Part shown: piece by piece, positions 1 through 7,372 of the stretch
How positions within the stretch are numbered: the first letter of the stretch is position 1
How the letters are laid out: each line of letters begins with the position of its first letter
NCBI GenBank assembly: GCA_002281875.1
Contig: NCHN01000002.1
Span: 62,001-126,000 of the forward strand
DNA from: Sphingobacteriia bacterium 24-36-13
Lineage (GTDB): Bacteria; Bacteroidota; Bacteroidia; Chitinophagales; Chitinophagaceae
Direction: 5' to 3'
Length of the DNA stretch: 64,000 nt
The notes under the pieces: model-generated
Seen by the model: only the letters and a program-made list of their open reading frames with translations
Told to the model about the DNA's origin: nothing
Database searches by the model: none
Made by a program: the position numbers and the translations under genes

Positions 1-410
1 TCGATAATAAATACCTTAATGATGAAATGATGTATTTCTGTTGAGGAAACGTAAGTGGTTATGTAATAATCATGATTAGCCCACTTGGCCTTGCTTGTAC
101 TCATTTCGAAAGGCAGGAACTGATTGCTTTCCTTAAAATAAATAATAGTATCTTTTGGTCTGTTTAATTTGATTTGGGGATTTATATCAGTACTAATATC
201 ATACTCACCTTGTATATATCTTTCAAGATTTCCGGATTTATTCAGAAAGGCCTTCCAAATATTTTTTTGTTTGAGCATCAATTGTTTTTCCTGCATATGA
301 TGCGCCTGCATTTGCATCAGGAAATAAAATAGCAGGGAACAAATTAGAAGAACCAGCGGTAGCCAGGTCAATAATAAACGAGTATTTTTCTGTAATAGTG
401 GTTTACTCAT
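1..410 (-). CDS. Sensor histidine kinase, N-terminal part (cut by window edge)
   Basis: The frame opens with ATG at 410-408 and stays open to the window edge (about 136 codons). Residues about 13-32 form a hydrophobic membrane segment (LLLTWLPLVLLICSLLFYFL), followed by an extracytoplasmic sensor stretch. The start overlaps the stop of the upstream OmpR-type response regulator by four bases (ATGA), the usual arrangement of a two-component pair. The dimerization and ATPase domains are not in the window, so the kinase call rests on topology and on the neighbour. The signal is unknown; the surrounding metal genes make a metal or envelope-stress signal plausible, but that is inference. Confidence 0.7.
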   Translation of the reverse strand, partial: MSKPLLQKNTRLLLTWLPLVLLICSLLFYFLMQMQAHHMQEKQLMLKQKNIWKAFLNKSGNLERYIQGEYDISTDINPQIKLNRPKDTIIYFKESNQFLPFEMSTSKAKWANHDYYITTYVSSTEIHHFIIKVFII

Positions 411-1081
411 ACCGTGAATTTATAACCCAACCCATAAACAGTTTCTATCACATCCTTACATCCATTTTCTTTTAACTTCCTTTTTAAATTTTTCATTTGG
501 TAATAAACGAAATCAAAAGAGGGCATGCTTTCAGTTTCGTTACCGTATATATGCTCCGCAATAGCCTGTCTGCTTACTACTCGATTTTTGTTATTAATTA
601 AATACGCTAGGAGGTTAAATTCATTTTTGGTCAACATAATCCTTTTTGATCGATAAAACACAGATCTGGAAAATAAATCAATACACAATCCTTCAATTTC
701 AAGTATATCGTTCCCTTTAGCATACTTTCTTCGTAATAATGCCTTTACTCTTGCATTCAGTTCTGAAAGATGAAAAGGTTTTGTTAGATAATCATCAGCC
801 CCCAGTTCAAGACCATTAATTCTGTCATCAACTGAATCTCTTGCGGAAATTATAATTACTCCGTCAGCTTGTTTATTTTCACGTAAGAATTGTAGAAGTT
901 TAAGCCCATTCCCATCCGGCAGATTAATATCAAGAATAATGCAATCGTAACTAAAATCTTCAATTCTGTAAATAGCATCTTTGTAAGTAGCTACTCCCTC
1001 GCAATAGAACTCTTCCTGCTTAAAATATTCTTGAATGCTACTCAGCAGGCTTAATTCATCTTCTATCACTAAAATTTTCAT
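407..1081 (-). CDS. OmpR/PhoB-family response regulator
   Basis: A 224-residue protein with a receiver domain (about 1-115) and a C-terminal winged-helix DNA-binding domain (about 125-224). The acidic pocket (E7, D8), phospho-acceptor D51 in LDINLPDGNG, T100-adjacent K101 in LTKPF and the output-domain motif ETVYGLGYKF are all present, so phosphotransfer and DNA binding look intact. It lies directly upstream of the histidine kinase with an ATGA overlap, forming a two-gene operon that reads leftward. In metal islands such pairs are often CusRS-like, but there is no sequence proof of that here. Confidence 0.93.
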   Translation of the reverse strand: MKILVIEDELSLLSSIQEYFKQEEFYCEGVATYKDAIYRIEDFSYDCIILDINLPDGNGLKLLQFLRENKQADGVIIISARDSVDDRINGLELGADDYLTKPFHLSELNARVKALLRRKYAKGNDILEIEGLCIDLFSRSVFYRSKRIMLTKNEFNLLAYLINNKNRVVSRQAIAEHIYGNETESMPSFDFVYYQMKNLKRKLKENGCKDVIETVYGLGYKFTV

Positions 1082-1204
1082 ATTACCGAAATTGGTACTA
1101 AGTTAAGCTTTAAAATTGGAGATATTTTGGATGCCTATCTATCTCTATCTGAGTAAATAGAGCTGCATAATATAAATATTCAAGTTGTAAATAGTTTATT
1201 AGCC

Positions 1205-1501
1205 CTACTGCATCAATTTAATTATAATTCCAGCTACGGCGGCTATAGCAATGATTGCCGGTTCTTGTACTTTCTTTATATATATAAGCGTTAGCACGCT
1301 CAATATAGCAATTAATGCCGTCGGAATATCAACAATAGAACGTATTCCAATAACTATTACTGCTCCAACCAGGGCTCCGATCACTGAAGCAGTGATACCA
1401 TCAACGAAGGCTTTTATGCTGGTGTTTACAACTGCTCCGATATCGCGTAAGAATGTCCAGCGCCCGAAGGAAACTGGAAGATGCCTCGGGCATTTCATCA
1501 A
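1205..1501 (-). pseudogene. Chromate transporter ChrA, C-terminal remnant
   Basis: The frame encodes 98 residues, of which the last 75 or so match the C-terminal end of ChrA chromate/sulfate transporters: SIKAFVDGITASVIGAL, SIVDIPTALIA and a final hydrophobic helix. Full ChrA proteins have about 390-450 residues and two repeated halves. The first 20 or so residues here (MMKCPRHLPVSFGRW) do not look like the family, and no upstream continuation was found in other frames. This is best read as debris of an older chromate-resistance gene cut off when the adjacent arsenic operon was inserted. Expression is doubtful. Confidence 0.65.
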
Positions 1502-1546
1502 GCTAAAGTCATAACCGCCGGCACCTCGAAGTTTTTTTCAGAAACA

Positions 1547-1588
1547 TTTGCCGGTCAAAAATAGTTATCGTAATATTGCGATAACTAT
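1547..1588 (+). promoter_or_regulatory. arsR promoter with overlapping ArsR operator
   Basis: A Bacteroidota-type promoter is visible: TTTG at 1547-1550, then 20 nt, then TAATATTG at 1571-1578 (consensus TAnnTTTG, one mismatch). The -7 element is the centre of a near-perfect palindrome, with arms ATAGTTATCG (1561-1570) and CGATAACTAT (1579-1588). A repressor bound here would cover the -7 box, which fits ArsR autorepression. The palindrome lies 10 nt before the arsR ATG at 1599. This argues against the longer open frame starting at 1548, whose codons would lie within the operator. Confidence 0.8.
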
Positions 1589-1598
1589 AACAAAGACG

Positions 1599-1928
1599 AT
1601 GGGTGCAACGAAAACAACATTATTTACCAAAGCGCAGAACGATATGGCAGTGATGGCTAAAGCCATTGCGCATCCGGCCCGTATTGCAATCCTGCAATAT
1701 CTGGTAAAGAAGAATGCTTGTGTATGTGGTGACCTGGTAGAAGAACTGGGGCTAGCCCAGGCTACGACTTCACAGCATTTAAAGGAATTGAAGAATGCCG
1801 GGATCATACAGGGCAATATTGAAGGTGCAAGCGTTTGTTACTGCATTGATCCTAAAGTCTGGAACCAGTACCATTCCCTGTTCAGCAGCTTCTTCAAAGA
1901 AGTTGACTTGAGCGGTGGCTGCTGCTAA
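1599..1928 (+). CDS. arsR: ArsR-family arsenite-responsive repressor
   Basis: A 109-residue winged-helix repressor of the ArsR/SmtB family. The helix-turn-helix is around residues 45-75 (AQATTSQHLKELKNAGI). The alpha-3 thiol pair C41-V-C43-G-D-L matches the As(III) site of ArsR proteins (ELCVCDL type), and the tail ends in GGCC, offering extra thiols. The ATG at 1599 is chosen because the alternative start at 1548 lies inside the operator. It heads an operon with arsM, acr3 and two phosphoesterases, and is predicted to repress them until arsenite binds. Confidence 0.92.
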   Translation: MGATKTTLFTKAQNDMAVMAKAIAHPARIAILQYLVKKNACVCGDLVEELGLAQATTSQHLKELKNAGIIQGNIEGASVCYCIDPKVWNQYHSLFSSFFKEVDLSGGCC

Positions 1929-1946
1929 ATATTTTTTTGTTTAAAA

Positions 1947-1966
1947 TAATCGCAATATTGCAATAG
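1947..1966 (+). promoter_or_regulatory. Second ArsR-like box upstream of arsM
   Basis: The stretch TAATCGCAATATTGCAATAG repeats the core of the arsR operator (TTATCGTAATATTGCGATAA): both share an ATCG-n-AATATTGC core, and GCAATATTGC is itself a perfect palindrome. It lies between the arsR stop (1928) and the arsM start (1987). It suggests a second ArsR contact point that allows separate control of arsM and downstream genes. No convincing TTTG/TAnnTTTG pair was found at this site, so it may act only on read-through or as an auxiliary operator. Confidence 0.6.
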
Positions 1967-1986
1967 TACGATAAAAATCAAATGTT

Positions 1987-2835
1987 ATGAAAACTGATGA
2001 ACAACTCAAAGAACTGGTAAAGCAGAAATACGGTGAGATCGCTTTACAAGACAAAGAAACCAATGCAGCCTCTTGCTGTGGCTCTGGCGGCTGCTCCACC
2101 GATGTATATAACATCATGAACGAAGATTACACCAAGCTGGAGGGATATAACGCAGATGCCGACCTGGGTTTAGGTTGCGGACTGCCAACTCAATTCGCCA
2201 AGATCAAGAAAGGTGATGTGGTAATTGACCTGGGCAGTGGCGCTGGTAACGATGCTTTTATTGCACGTACAGAGGCAGGTGAAACCGGTAAGGTGATTGG
2301 TATCGACTTCACACCGGCTATGATCGACAAAGCAAGGATAAACGCTGAAAAGCTGTCTTTCCACAATGTAGAATTCCGTCAGGGGGATATTGAGAATATG
2401 CCGGTTACCGCTAATGTAGCTGACGTGATCGTGAGCAATTGCGTCCTCAACCTGGTGCCGAATAAGGCAGGTGTATTTAAAGACATCTACCGTGTGTTAA
2501 AGCCAGGTGGACACTTTAGCATTTCAGATGTGGTACTGGCAGGTGACCTGCCGGAAAACCTGAAATCAGCAGCAGAAATGTACGCGGGCTGTGTATCTGG
2601 TGCAATACAAAAAGATGAATACCTGAAGCTGATTGATACCACGGGCTTTAAGAACGTAGTACTGCAAAAAGAAAAGGCCATTACCATTCCGGATGATATC
2701 CTGAAAGATTACCTGAATGAAGCGGAAATAGCAGCTTTCAAAGCCAGTGGAACGGGCGTCTACAGCATCACCGTTTACGCGGAAAAACCATTGGAAACAG
2801 CCGAAGCCTGCTGTGCTCCGGGATGTTGCAATTAA
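1987..2835 (+). CDS. arsM: Arsenite S-adenosylmethionine methyltransferase
   Basis: A 282-residue class I SAM methyltransferase that methylates As(III). The SAM-binding motif DLGSGAG lies at 81-87, with an acidic residue after strand 2 (GIDFTPAMID). The three cysteines that bind arsenic in characterized ArsM proteins are matched by C64 (GLGCGLP), C152 (SNCVLN) and C202 (AGCVSGA), with the last two 50 residues apart as in the algal enzyme. An N-terminal C30-C31/C36 cluster and a C-terminal ACCAPGCCN tail add further thiols. It lies in the ars operon between arsR and acr3; its product would be methylated arsenicals. Confidence 0.95.
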   Translation: MKTDEQLKELVKQKYGEIALQDKETNAASCCGSGGCSTDVYNIMNEDYTKLEGYNADADLGLGCGLPTQFAKIKKGDVVIDLGSGAGNDAFIARTEAGETGKVIGIDFTPAMIDKARINAEKLSFHNVEFRQGDIENMPVTANVADVIVSNCVLNLVPNKAGVFKDIYRVLKPGGHFSISDVVLAGDLPENLKSAAEMYAGCVSGAIQKDEYLKLIDTTGFKNVVLQKEKAITIPDDILKDYLNEAEIAAFKASGTGVYSITVYAEKPLETAEACCAPGCCN

Positions 2836-2856
2836 TCTTTAATCTGATAAACTATT

Positions 2857-3936
2857 ATGACAGCAAACAATTGTGCTCCTGCACATGAGCGGAAGAAGCT
2901 CAGCTTCCTTGACCGTTACTTAACCCTTTGGATATTCCTTGCTATGGCCATTGGCGTTGGCATCGGCTATTTCCTGCCATCATCTTCAGGTTTTATCAAT
3001 TCCTTTTCCAGCGGAACAACCAATGTTCCTCTGGCAATTGGCCTGATTCTGATGATGTACCCGCCCCTGGCAAAAGTGAAGTATGAAAAAATGGGCGAGG
3101 TATTCAAGAACACGAAGGTTCTGGGAACATCCCTTTTCCTGAACTGGGTCATCGGCCCGATTTTAATGTTTGTTCTTGCTATTACTTTTTTGCATGGTTA
3201 TCCAGAATACATGATCGGGCTGATCCTGATCGGACTTGCCCGCTGTATTGCAATGGTAGTGGTTTGGAATGAACTGGCCGAAGGCAACCGGGAGTATGCT
3301 GCCGGGCTTATTGCCCTCAACAGTATCTTCCAAGTGTTGCTTTACAGTGTGTATGCCTACCTGTTCATTACGGTGCTACCACCACTTTTTGGGATCAAAG
3401 GGCTGGAGGTTAATATTACCATTGCGGAGATTGCTAAAAGTGTAGGTATCTACTTAGGGATTCCATTTGCAGCGGGTGTGGTCAGCCGTTACGTGCTGAT
3501 CAGAGCCAAAGGTGAAGAATGGTTCCAGAAAAAGTTTATTCCCGTTATCTCTCCGATAACCTTGATAGCCCTGCTGTTTACCATTGTAGTGATGTTTAGC
3601 CTGAAAGGTGAATTGATCGTACAGATCCCAATGGACGTAGTTCGGATTGCAATTCCGCTGGTGATCTATTTTGCCATTATGTTCCTGGTCAGCTTTTTTG
3701 CAGGTAAGAAAATGGGCGCAGATTATTCGCAAAGCGCCTCCATAGCTTTCACTGCCGCCGGAAACAACTTTGAACTGGCTATCGCTGTAGCAATTGGTGT
3801 GTTCGGCATCAACTCAGGACAGGCATTTGTAGGCGTCATCGGCCCACTGGTTGAAGTACCCGCATTAATTGCACTGGTAAATTTGGCCTTCTGGCTCCGT
3901 AATAAATACTATCCTGTACCACAAACTCAAATATAA
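2857..3936 (+). CDS. acr3: Arsenite efflux transporter ACR3
   Basis: A 359-residue inner-membrane carrier of the ACR3 (bile/arsenite/riboflavin transporter) family with about ten hydrophobic segments. The family-specific cysteine in the fourth helix is C130 ([18 protein letters not shown]), and the motif [16 protein letters not shown] near the C-terminus carries the conserved charged residue. It exports As(OH)3 driven by the membrane potential. It follows arsM by 21 nt and precedes the first phosphoesterase by a single base, so co-translation is likely. Length and motifs are typical and the gene appears intact. Confidence 0.95.
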   Translation: MTANNCAPAHERKKLSFLDRYLTLWIFLAMAIGVGIGYFLPSSSGFINSFSSGTTNVPLAIGLILMMYPPLAKVKYEKMGEVFKNTKVLGTSLFLNWVIGPILMFVLAITFLHGYPEYMIGLILIGLARCIAMVVVWNELAEGNREYAAGLIALNSIFQVLLYSVYAYLFITVLPPLFGIKGLEVNITIAEIAKSVGIYLGIPFAAGVVSRYVLIRAKGEEWFQKKFIPVISPITLIALLFTIVVMFSLKGELIVQIPMDVVRIAIPLVIYFAIMFLVSFFAGKKMGADYSQSASIAFTAAGNNFELAIAVAIGVFGINSGQAFVGVIGPLVEVPALIALVNLAFWLRNKYYPVPQTQI

Positions 3937-3937
3937 G

Positions 3938-4708
3938 ATGAAAATCGCCCTTTTTTCCGATATCCACGCCAACCTTCCGGCGCTGGAAGCCTTTTTTAAA
4001 GACGTGGAAACACGCAACACAGATGCCATCTACTGCCTTGGCGATCTGGTCGGCTATAACATTTGGCCCAATGAAGTCATTGATGAAATCCGCAAGCGCG
4101 GAATACCAACCATTGCAGGAAATTACGATTGGGGCATTGGTAGAAGCAGTGATGATTGCGGATGTGCTTACAAGACGGACGAAGAAAAAGCGATGGGCAA
4201 GGTTTCCATAGCCTATACCAATGAGGTTGTTAAGGACGAGCAGCGTGCTTACCTGAGAACATTGCCAGCACATATCCGTCTGGAATATCAGTTAAACCAT
4301 GACAAACGGAATATTCTGTTTGTGCATGGAAGCCCTCGCAAAGTAAATGAATACTTGTTTGAAGACCGGGATGAGAAAAGTATTATCAGGATCATGGAAC
4401 AGGCCGATGCTGATATCATGTGCTTTGGACATACCCATCAGCCTTATCACCGAATTTTGAACTCCGGAACAGAGGGCAATGATCATTTCAGGCATGCGAT
4501 CAACATCGGCTCTGTGGGTAAGCCAAAGGATAAGGACCCCAGGGGTGGTTATGTGATCCTTACCATAAACCCGGACAACACGGTCATTGTGAAAGACAGC
4601 ATCAGTGTAGAATTTATCCGCTTTGAGTATGATGTCGAGAAAGCGGCCAAAGCTGTTGAAGACAGTCCCCTTCCTAATGAATATGCTGATATGTTACGAA
4701 ACGGATAA
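3938..4708 (+). CDS. Calcineurin-like metallophosphoesterase, ars-operon copy 1
   Basis: A 256-residue metallophosphoesterase. The metal-binding motifs are D8-x-H10 (SDIHAN), G35-D36 (CLGDLVGYN), G61-NYD (a Tyr replacing the usual His of GNHD), FVHGSP and FGHTHQPYHR. A DDCGCAY segment at 72-78 follows the GNYD motif and offers two closely spaced cysteines. The start is one base after the acr3 stop, so it belongs to the ars operon. Its substrate is unknown. By context it might act on arsenate-containing or damaged phosphoesters, but this is inference. It is a paralogue of the next gene; both end in a similar SPLPNE(Y/F)A(D/E)MLR stretch. Confidence 0.85.
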   Translation: MKIALFSDIHANLPALEAFFKDVETRNTDAIYCLGDLVGYNIWPNEVIDEIRKRGIPTIAGNYDWGIGRSSDDCGCAYKTDEEKAMGKVSIAYTNEVVKDEQRAYLRTLPAHIRLEYQLNHDKRNILFVHGSPRKVNEYLFEDRDEKSIIRIMEQADADIMCFGHTHQPYHRILNSGTEGNDHFRHAINIGSVGKPKDKDPRGGYVILTINPDNTVIVKDSISVEFIRFEYDVEKAAKAVEDSPLPNEYADMLRNG

Positions 4709-4711
4709 CCT

Positions 4712-5440
4712 ATGAAAATTGCTTTATTCTCTGATATACATGCAAATCTTCCGGCCTTTGAAGAAATGCTGACAGATCTCGATAGCCGCCCCATCGATGC
4801 TGTTTATTGCTTAGGTGATCTTGTAGGCTATAATGTCTGGCCGAACGAAATTATCGCCGAGATGCAACGCCGCAAGGTTCCCTGTATTGCCGGAAACCAC
4901 GATGTAAAGGTAAATGGTTTGGTTACTACAGATGCCAGCCTGAAAGAACCCGGTAAGAAACACGCCTACCACATCATTGAAGGACCAGGCCGCAAGTATC
5001 TTTCAACGCTACCTGCATATATACGTCTGGAATATTCGTTAGATGGGAAACCATTGAATATTGTACTTGCGCACGGGAGTACCCGGAGCATTGATGAATA
5101 TGTACTTATTGATACTGATGAAGACTATGTGTTGGAGCTAATGCAGGAGACAAACGCAGATGTACTTTGCGTGGGTCATTCCCATAAACCTTACCATAGA
5201 GTGATCGTTGATGAAAAAGGTAACAAAAAGCACGTCGTCAATACAGGTTCGGTTGGAAAGCCGAAGGATGGCAATTCTAAAGGATGTTATGTTTTACTAA
5301 CGATTGAGCCTAATGGCAACAGTGATCCTTTGTCTGTTGAGTTCATTCGCTTAGACTATGACATAGAAAAGGCAGCGAAAGCTATTGAAGATAGTCCTTT
5401 GCCTAATGAATTTGCTGAGATGTTACGACAAGCAAAATAA
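4712..5440 (+). CDS. Calcineurin-like metallophosphoesterase, ars-operon copy 2
   Basis: A 242-residue paralogue of the preceding protein, starting three bases after its stop. The motifs SDIHAN (D8, H10), CLGDLVGYN, GNHD at 61-64, LAHGST and VGHSHKPYHR are complete. Unlike copy 1 it keeps the canonical His in GNHD and lacks the DDCGCAY insert, so the two copies may differ in substrate or redox response. It is the last gene of the ars operon and is followed by a strong bidirectional terminator. Family COG0639-like phosphoesterases are often annotated as YfcE-type phosphodiesterases; the true substrate is unknown. Confidence 0.85.
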   Translation: MKIALFSDIHANLPAFEEMLTDLDSRPIDAVYCLGDLVGYNVWPNEIIAEMQRRKVPCIAGNHDVKVNGLVTTDASLKEPGKKHAYHIIEGPGRKYLSTLPAYIRLEYSLDGKPLNIVLAHGSTRSIDEYVLIDTDEDYVLELMQETNADVLCVGHSHKPYHRVIVDEKGNKKHVVNTGSVGKPKDGNSKGCYVLLTIEPNGNSDPLSVEFIRLDYDIEKAAKAIEDSPLPNEFAEMLRQAK

Positions 5441-5442
5441 AC

Positions 5443-5472
5443 GACTGAACTGGTTATAACTCCAGTTCAGTC
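5443..5472. terminator. Bidirectional terminator between convergent operons
   Basis: An 11-bp perfect stem, GACTGAACTGG (5443-5453) and CCAGTTCAGTC (5462-5472), encloses an 8-nt loop. It ends the rightward ars operon and also overlaps the last codons and stop (5454-5456) of the leftward Cys-rich lipoprotein gene. T-rich sequence follows on the plus side. The overlap of terminator stem and coding end makes this a compact convergent boundary. Confidence 0.75.
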
Positions 5473-5900
5473 TTTATAAAATCTTTTGCCCCTTTTTGGC
5501 CGGTGATCGTCAGCCAGGCGGTTGATGCGTCACCTGCGATCTTCAGCTCAAAGTCAAAAAAATCGCAGCATAAGCGTTCTGTTTTTACAAAGTCTGCCAG
5601 TTCATTTACTACACTGTCTGTGCCTTTGAATTTATAGGAATAGCCATTTGTAAGCTCCTTTTTTTCGATCACCTGCTTTTTAAGGCTTGCAATCACGGTT
5701 GCTTTCCGCTGCTGCATTTCAGGGCTGGTCAGTTTGCAGCTAAGGGTTTTCCCGGTTGTTTCTCCGCAGTTGTCGGTACATTGATCTGTGCAGATGGCTG
5801 CTGCCGTTTTCTTTTTCATAACCGTATCTTTTGTTTGCTTACTCTGGCAGCATCCGGCGAGCGAATGGGTCAGTAACGGAATAATGAGGATGTATTTCAT
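5454..5900 (-). CDS. Cys-rich lipoprotein, probable metal-binding
   Basis: A 148-residue predicted lipoprotein: lipobox LAGC with C17 as the lipidated residue, followed by C18. Residues about 37-55 hold spaced cysteines (CTDQCTDNCGETTGKTLSC), and the C-terminal half contains an ERLCCDFFDFEL motif followed by LTITGQKGAKDFI. The ERxCCxFFxF signature is familiar from small proteins near mercury and arsenic resistance genes, but I know of no function. The gene follows ynfA by one base and shares its MerR-controlled promoter, which supports a role in binding a thiophilic metal at the cell envelope. Confidence 0.7.
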   Translation of the reverse strand: MKYILIIPLLTHSLAGCCQSKQTKDTVMKKKTAAAICTDQCTDNCGETTGKTLSCKLTSPEMQQRKATVIASLKKQVIEKKELTNGYSYKFKGTDSVVNELADFVKTERLCCDFFDFELKIAGDASTAWLTITGQKGAKDFIKTELEL

Positions 5901-5901
5901 A

Positions 5902-6240
5902 TTATTGTTGGATTGAACGTGGTGCGTAAAAAATAATGCAGACGCCGACCAGCGCGATTAGCGCCCCGATAATATCGTAACGATCAGGCTTGAAGCCGTC
6001 AACCTTCCAGGCCCACAACAGGGAGAGTGCAATGAAGATCCCGCCATATGTAGCGTAAACACGGCCAAAGCTATTGGTTTGCCATGTGGCAACTACCCCG
6101 TAGAACACAAGGATCACTGCGCCGAGGATGCCGTACCAGAATGGTTTATCTTCTTTCAGCCACAGCCACACCAGGTAGCCGCCGCCTATTTCACAAATTC
6201 CCGCAAGCAAGAAGGTCAGTATTGATTTTACGATTGTCAT
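5902..6240 (-). CDS. ynfA: YnfA-family (UPF0060) small membrane protein
   Basis: A 112-residue protein with four hydrophobic helices, matching UPF0060/YnfA: AGICEIGGGYLVWLWLK, GRVYATYGGIFIALSLLWAW and DRYDIIGALIALVGVCIIFYAP. YnfA is related to small multidrug resistance exporters. The ATG at 6240 (MTIVKS) is preferred over the upstream frame extension to 6267, which would run into the promoter -7 element. It is the first gene of a leftward two-gene operon with the Cys-rich lipoprotein, divergent from a MerR regulator, so induction by a metal is likely. Confidence 0.88.
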   Translation of the reverse strand: MTIVKSILTFLLAGICEIGGGYLVWLWLKEDKPFWYGILGAVILVFYGVVATWQTNSFGRVYATYGGIFIALSLLWAWKVDGFKPDRYDIIGALIALVGVCIIFYAPRSIQQ

Positions 6241-6264
6241 ATCATGTAAATAAGTATATTTTAG

Positions 6265-6299
6265 CAAATATAAACCGTGGAGTATAGTCCACTGTCAAG
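6265..6299 (-). promoter_or_regulatory. MerR-controlled promoter of ynfA operon
   Basis: Reading leftward, CTTG (complement of 6296-6299) and TATATTTG (complement of 6265-6272) match the Bacteroidota -33 and -7 elements, but are 23 nt apart instead of the usual 19-20. The spacer contains the dyad ACCGTGGA (6274-6281) and TCCACTGT (6288-6295), with 7 of 8 bases paired. An over-long spacer filled by a dyad is the hallmark of MerR-family activation by DNA distortion. The divergent merR-type gene starts at 6318. Confidence 0.75.
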
Positions 6300-6317
6300 A
6301 AAAAACTTAATATTTTT

Positions 6318-6734
6318 ATGTTAATAGGAGAATTGTCAGCAAAAACAGGTCTTTCCAGGGACGCCATCCGCTTTTACGAGAAGCAGGGATTGATTGCTGT
6401 AAGGAGAAAACAGCGCCGGGATAACAACTATAAAGAGTATTCTGATGATGTGCTGGAGAGGTTGCAAACCATAAAGCGGTTAAAGAATTTTGGCTTTACC
6501 CTGAATGAATCCGCAGAAGTATTAGATATGATAGAAGTGAAGGAAGCCACCTGCAACAACGTCAGCGAAATGATTGATAAAAAGGTGCAGCTATTGGATG
6601 CCAAGATTATGGATATGCTTGCTTTGCGCAATCAACTGATCAATGGCGTAAAAAAATGTGTGGATTGCTGTAATCCTGCAAACCCGGAAGAAAACTGCCC
6701 GATACTGGTTTCCGATAACTTTCTGAAAGGGTAA
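6318..6734 (+). CDS. MerR-family metal-responsive regulator
   Basis: A 138-residue MerR-family protein: winged helix-turn-helix at about 1-40 (IGELSAKTGLSRDAIRFYEKQGLI), a second helix-turn-helix part to about 70, and a dimerization helix at 80-110. Potential metal ligands are C79 at the start of the dimerization helix, then C114, C117, C118 and C127 (KKCVDCCNP, EENCPIL). The C79 plus distal CxxC pattern fits a soft-metal sensor, but the exact metal cannot be read off. It is transcribed divergently from ynfA, with the dyad operator between them, and converges with a broken VOC gene two bases after its stop. Confidence 0.9.
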   Translation: MLIGELSAKTGLSRDAIRFYEKQGLIAVRRKQRRDNNYKEYSDDVLERLQTIKRLKNFGFTLNESAEVLDMIEVKEATCNNVSEMIDKKVQLLDAKIMDMLALRNQLINGVKKCVDCCNPANPEENCPILVSDNFLKG

Positions 6735-6735
6735 G

Positions 6736-7142
6736 CTAATATTCCTGGTAAAACGTGATCAGGTTACCATACAGGTCCAAGGTTGCAAAATCCCTGTGGC
6801 CCAAATGCTGTTGCTCCACAACCGAATGTTCACCATGCAGGACACTTTGGGATTTGTATTCCTGGTAGAGTTCATCAATCCCTTCCACTTTGACCCGGCA
6901 GCTTGCTGTTCCGGCAAGGAAGGTCTCAGCACCGCTCCATATTGGTCTCAGGAAAAGAAATAGACTTCTGAATTTCCAGCCCCTGTCACAAGCCTGCCAA
7001 AGATGTATTTCCACTTCATCCCTAACCAGAATGGCAAAAGAAGGCTCCTGGTGACGTGCATGGAATCTCTTTTGGTAGAACGCGATTGCTTTCGAATTTC
7101 CACAACCGGTAATGCCGGAATACTGCTTTTGAAGTTGACCAT
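6736..7142 (-). pseudogene. Frameshifted VOC/bleomycin-resistance-like protein
   Basis: Two overlapping leftward frames together give one VOC (glyoxalase/bleomycin-resistance fold) protein of about 135 residues. The first 17 residues (VNFKSSIPALPVVEIR) are in one frame. The rest, beginning KAIAFYQKRFHARHQ and continuing through VEIHLWQACDRG, GTASCRVKVEGIDELY and LGHRDFATLDLYGNLITFY, is in another. A single missing base near 7090-7094 explains the break. The protein would sequester hydrophobic toxins such as bleomycin. It may be inactive here or reflect a sequencing error. It lies where merA would be expected downstream of the merTP module. Confidence 0.8.
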
Positions 7143-7161
7143 TTCTTGTTTTTTAAAGTGC

Positions 7162-7371
7162 TTAGGTTTTGGAACAACAGGATTTACCCTGCTGGATGGG
7201 TGGGCATGGCACTGTTCCGTAACTGCAATACACGCAGCAGTCTCCTGGAAGTGGCTTTAACCGCTCGTGGCAGCTTTCACATTCATAAAAATACTGACAG
7301 GCATCAGTAGGCATAGTTTCTTCTTTCTGGTGTTTACAGAGCGGACAGGTAATTACTGATTGAAGTATCAT
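7162..7371 (-). CDS. Small GDCCVYCSYGT Cys-rich protein of the mer module
   Basis: A 69-residue protein with CPLC near the N-terminus, a CESC pair, the signature GDCCVYCSYGTVPCPP and a CCSKT tail, eleven cysteines in all. Such proteins are found directly after merTP in Bacteroidota mercury operons and are presumed cytoplasmic metal handlers. ATG at 7371 (MILQSVITCPLC) is chosen: it starts one base after the merTP stop, while the longer frame would overlap merTP. No enzymatic domain is visible. Confidence 0.8.
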   Translation of the reverse strand: MILQSVITCPLCKHQKEETMPTDACQYFYECESCHERLKPLPGDCCVYCSYGTVPCPPIQQGKSCCSKT

Positions 7372-7372
7372 A

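Noticed and set aside
1251-1514. Rightward 87-aa frame antisense to the chrA remnant
   Set aside because: It is the mirror of the ChrA-like frame; the leftward frame has family motifs, this one has none.
3836-4273. Leftward 145-aa frame antisense to acr3 and the first phosphoesterase
   Set aside because: Fully covered by two convincing genes on the other strand and shows no domain.
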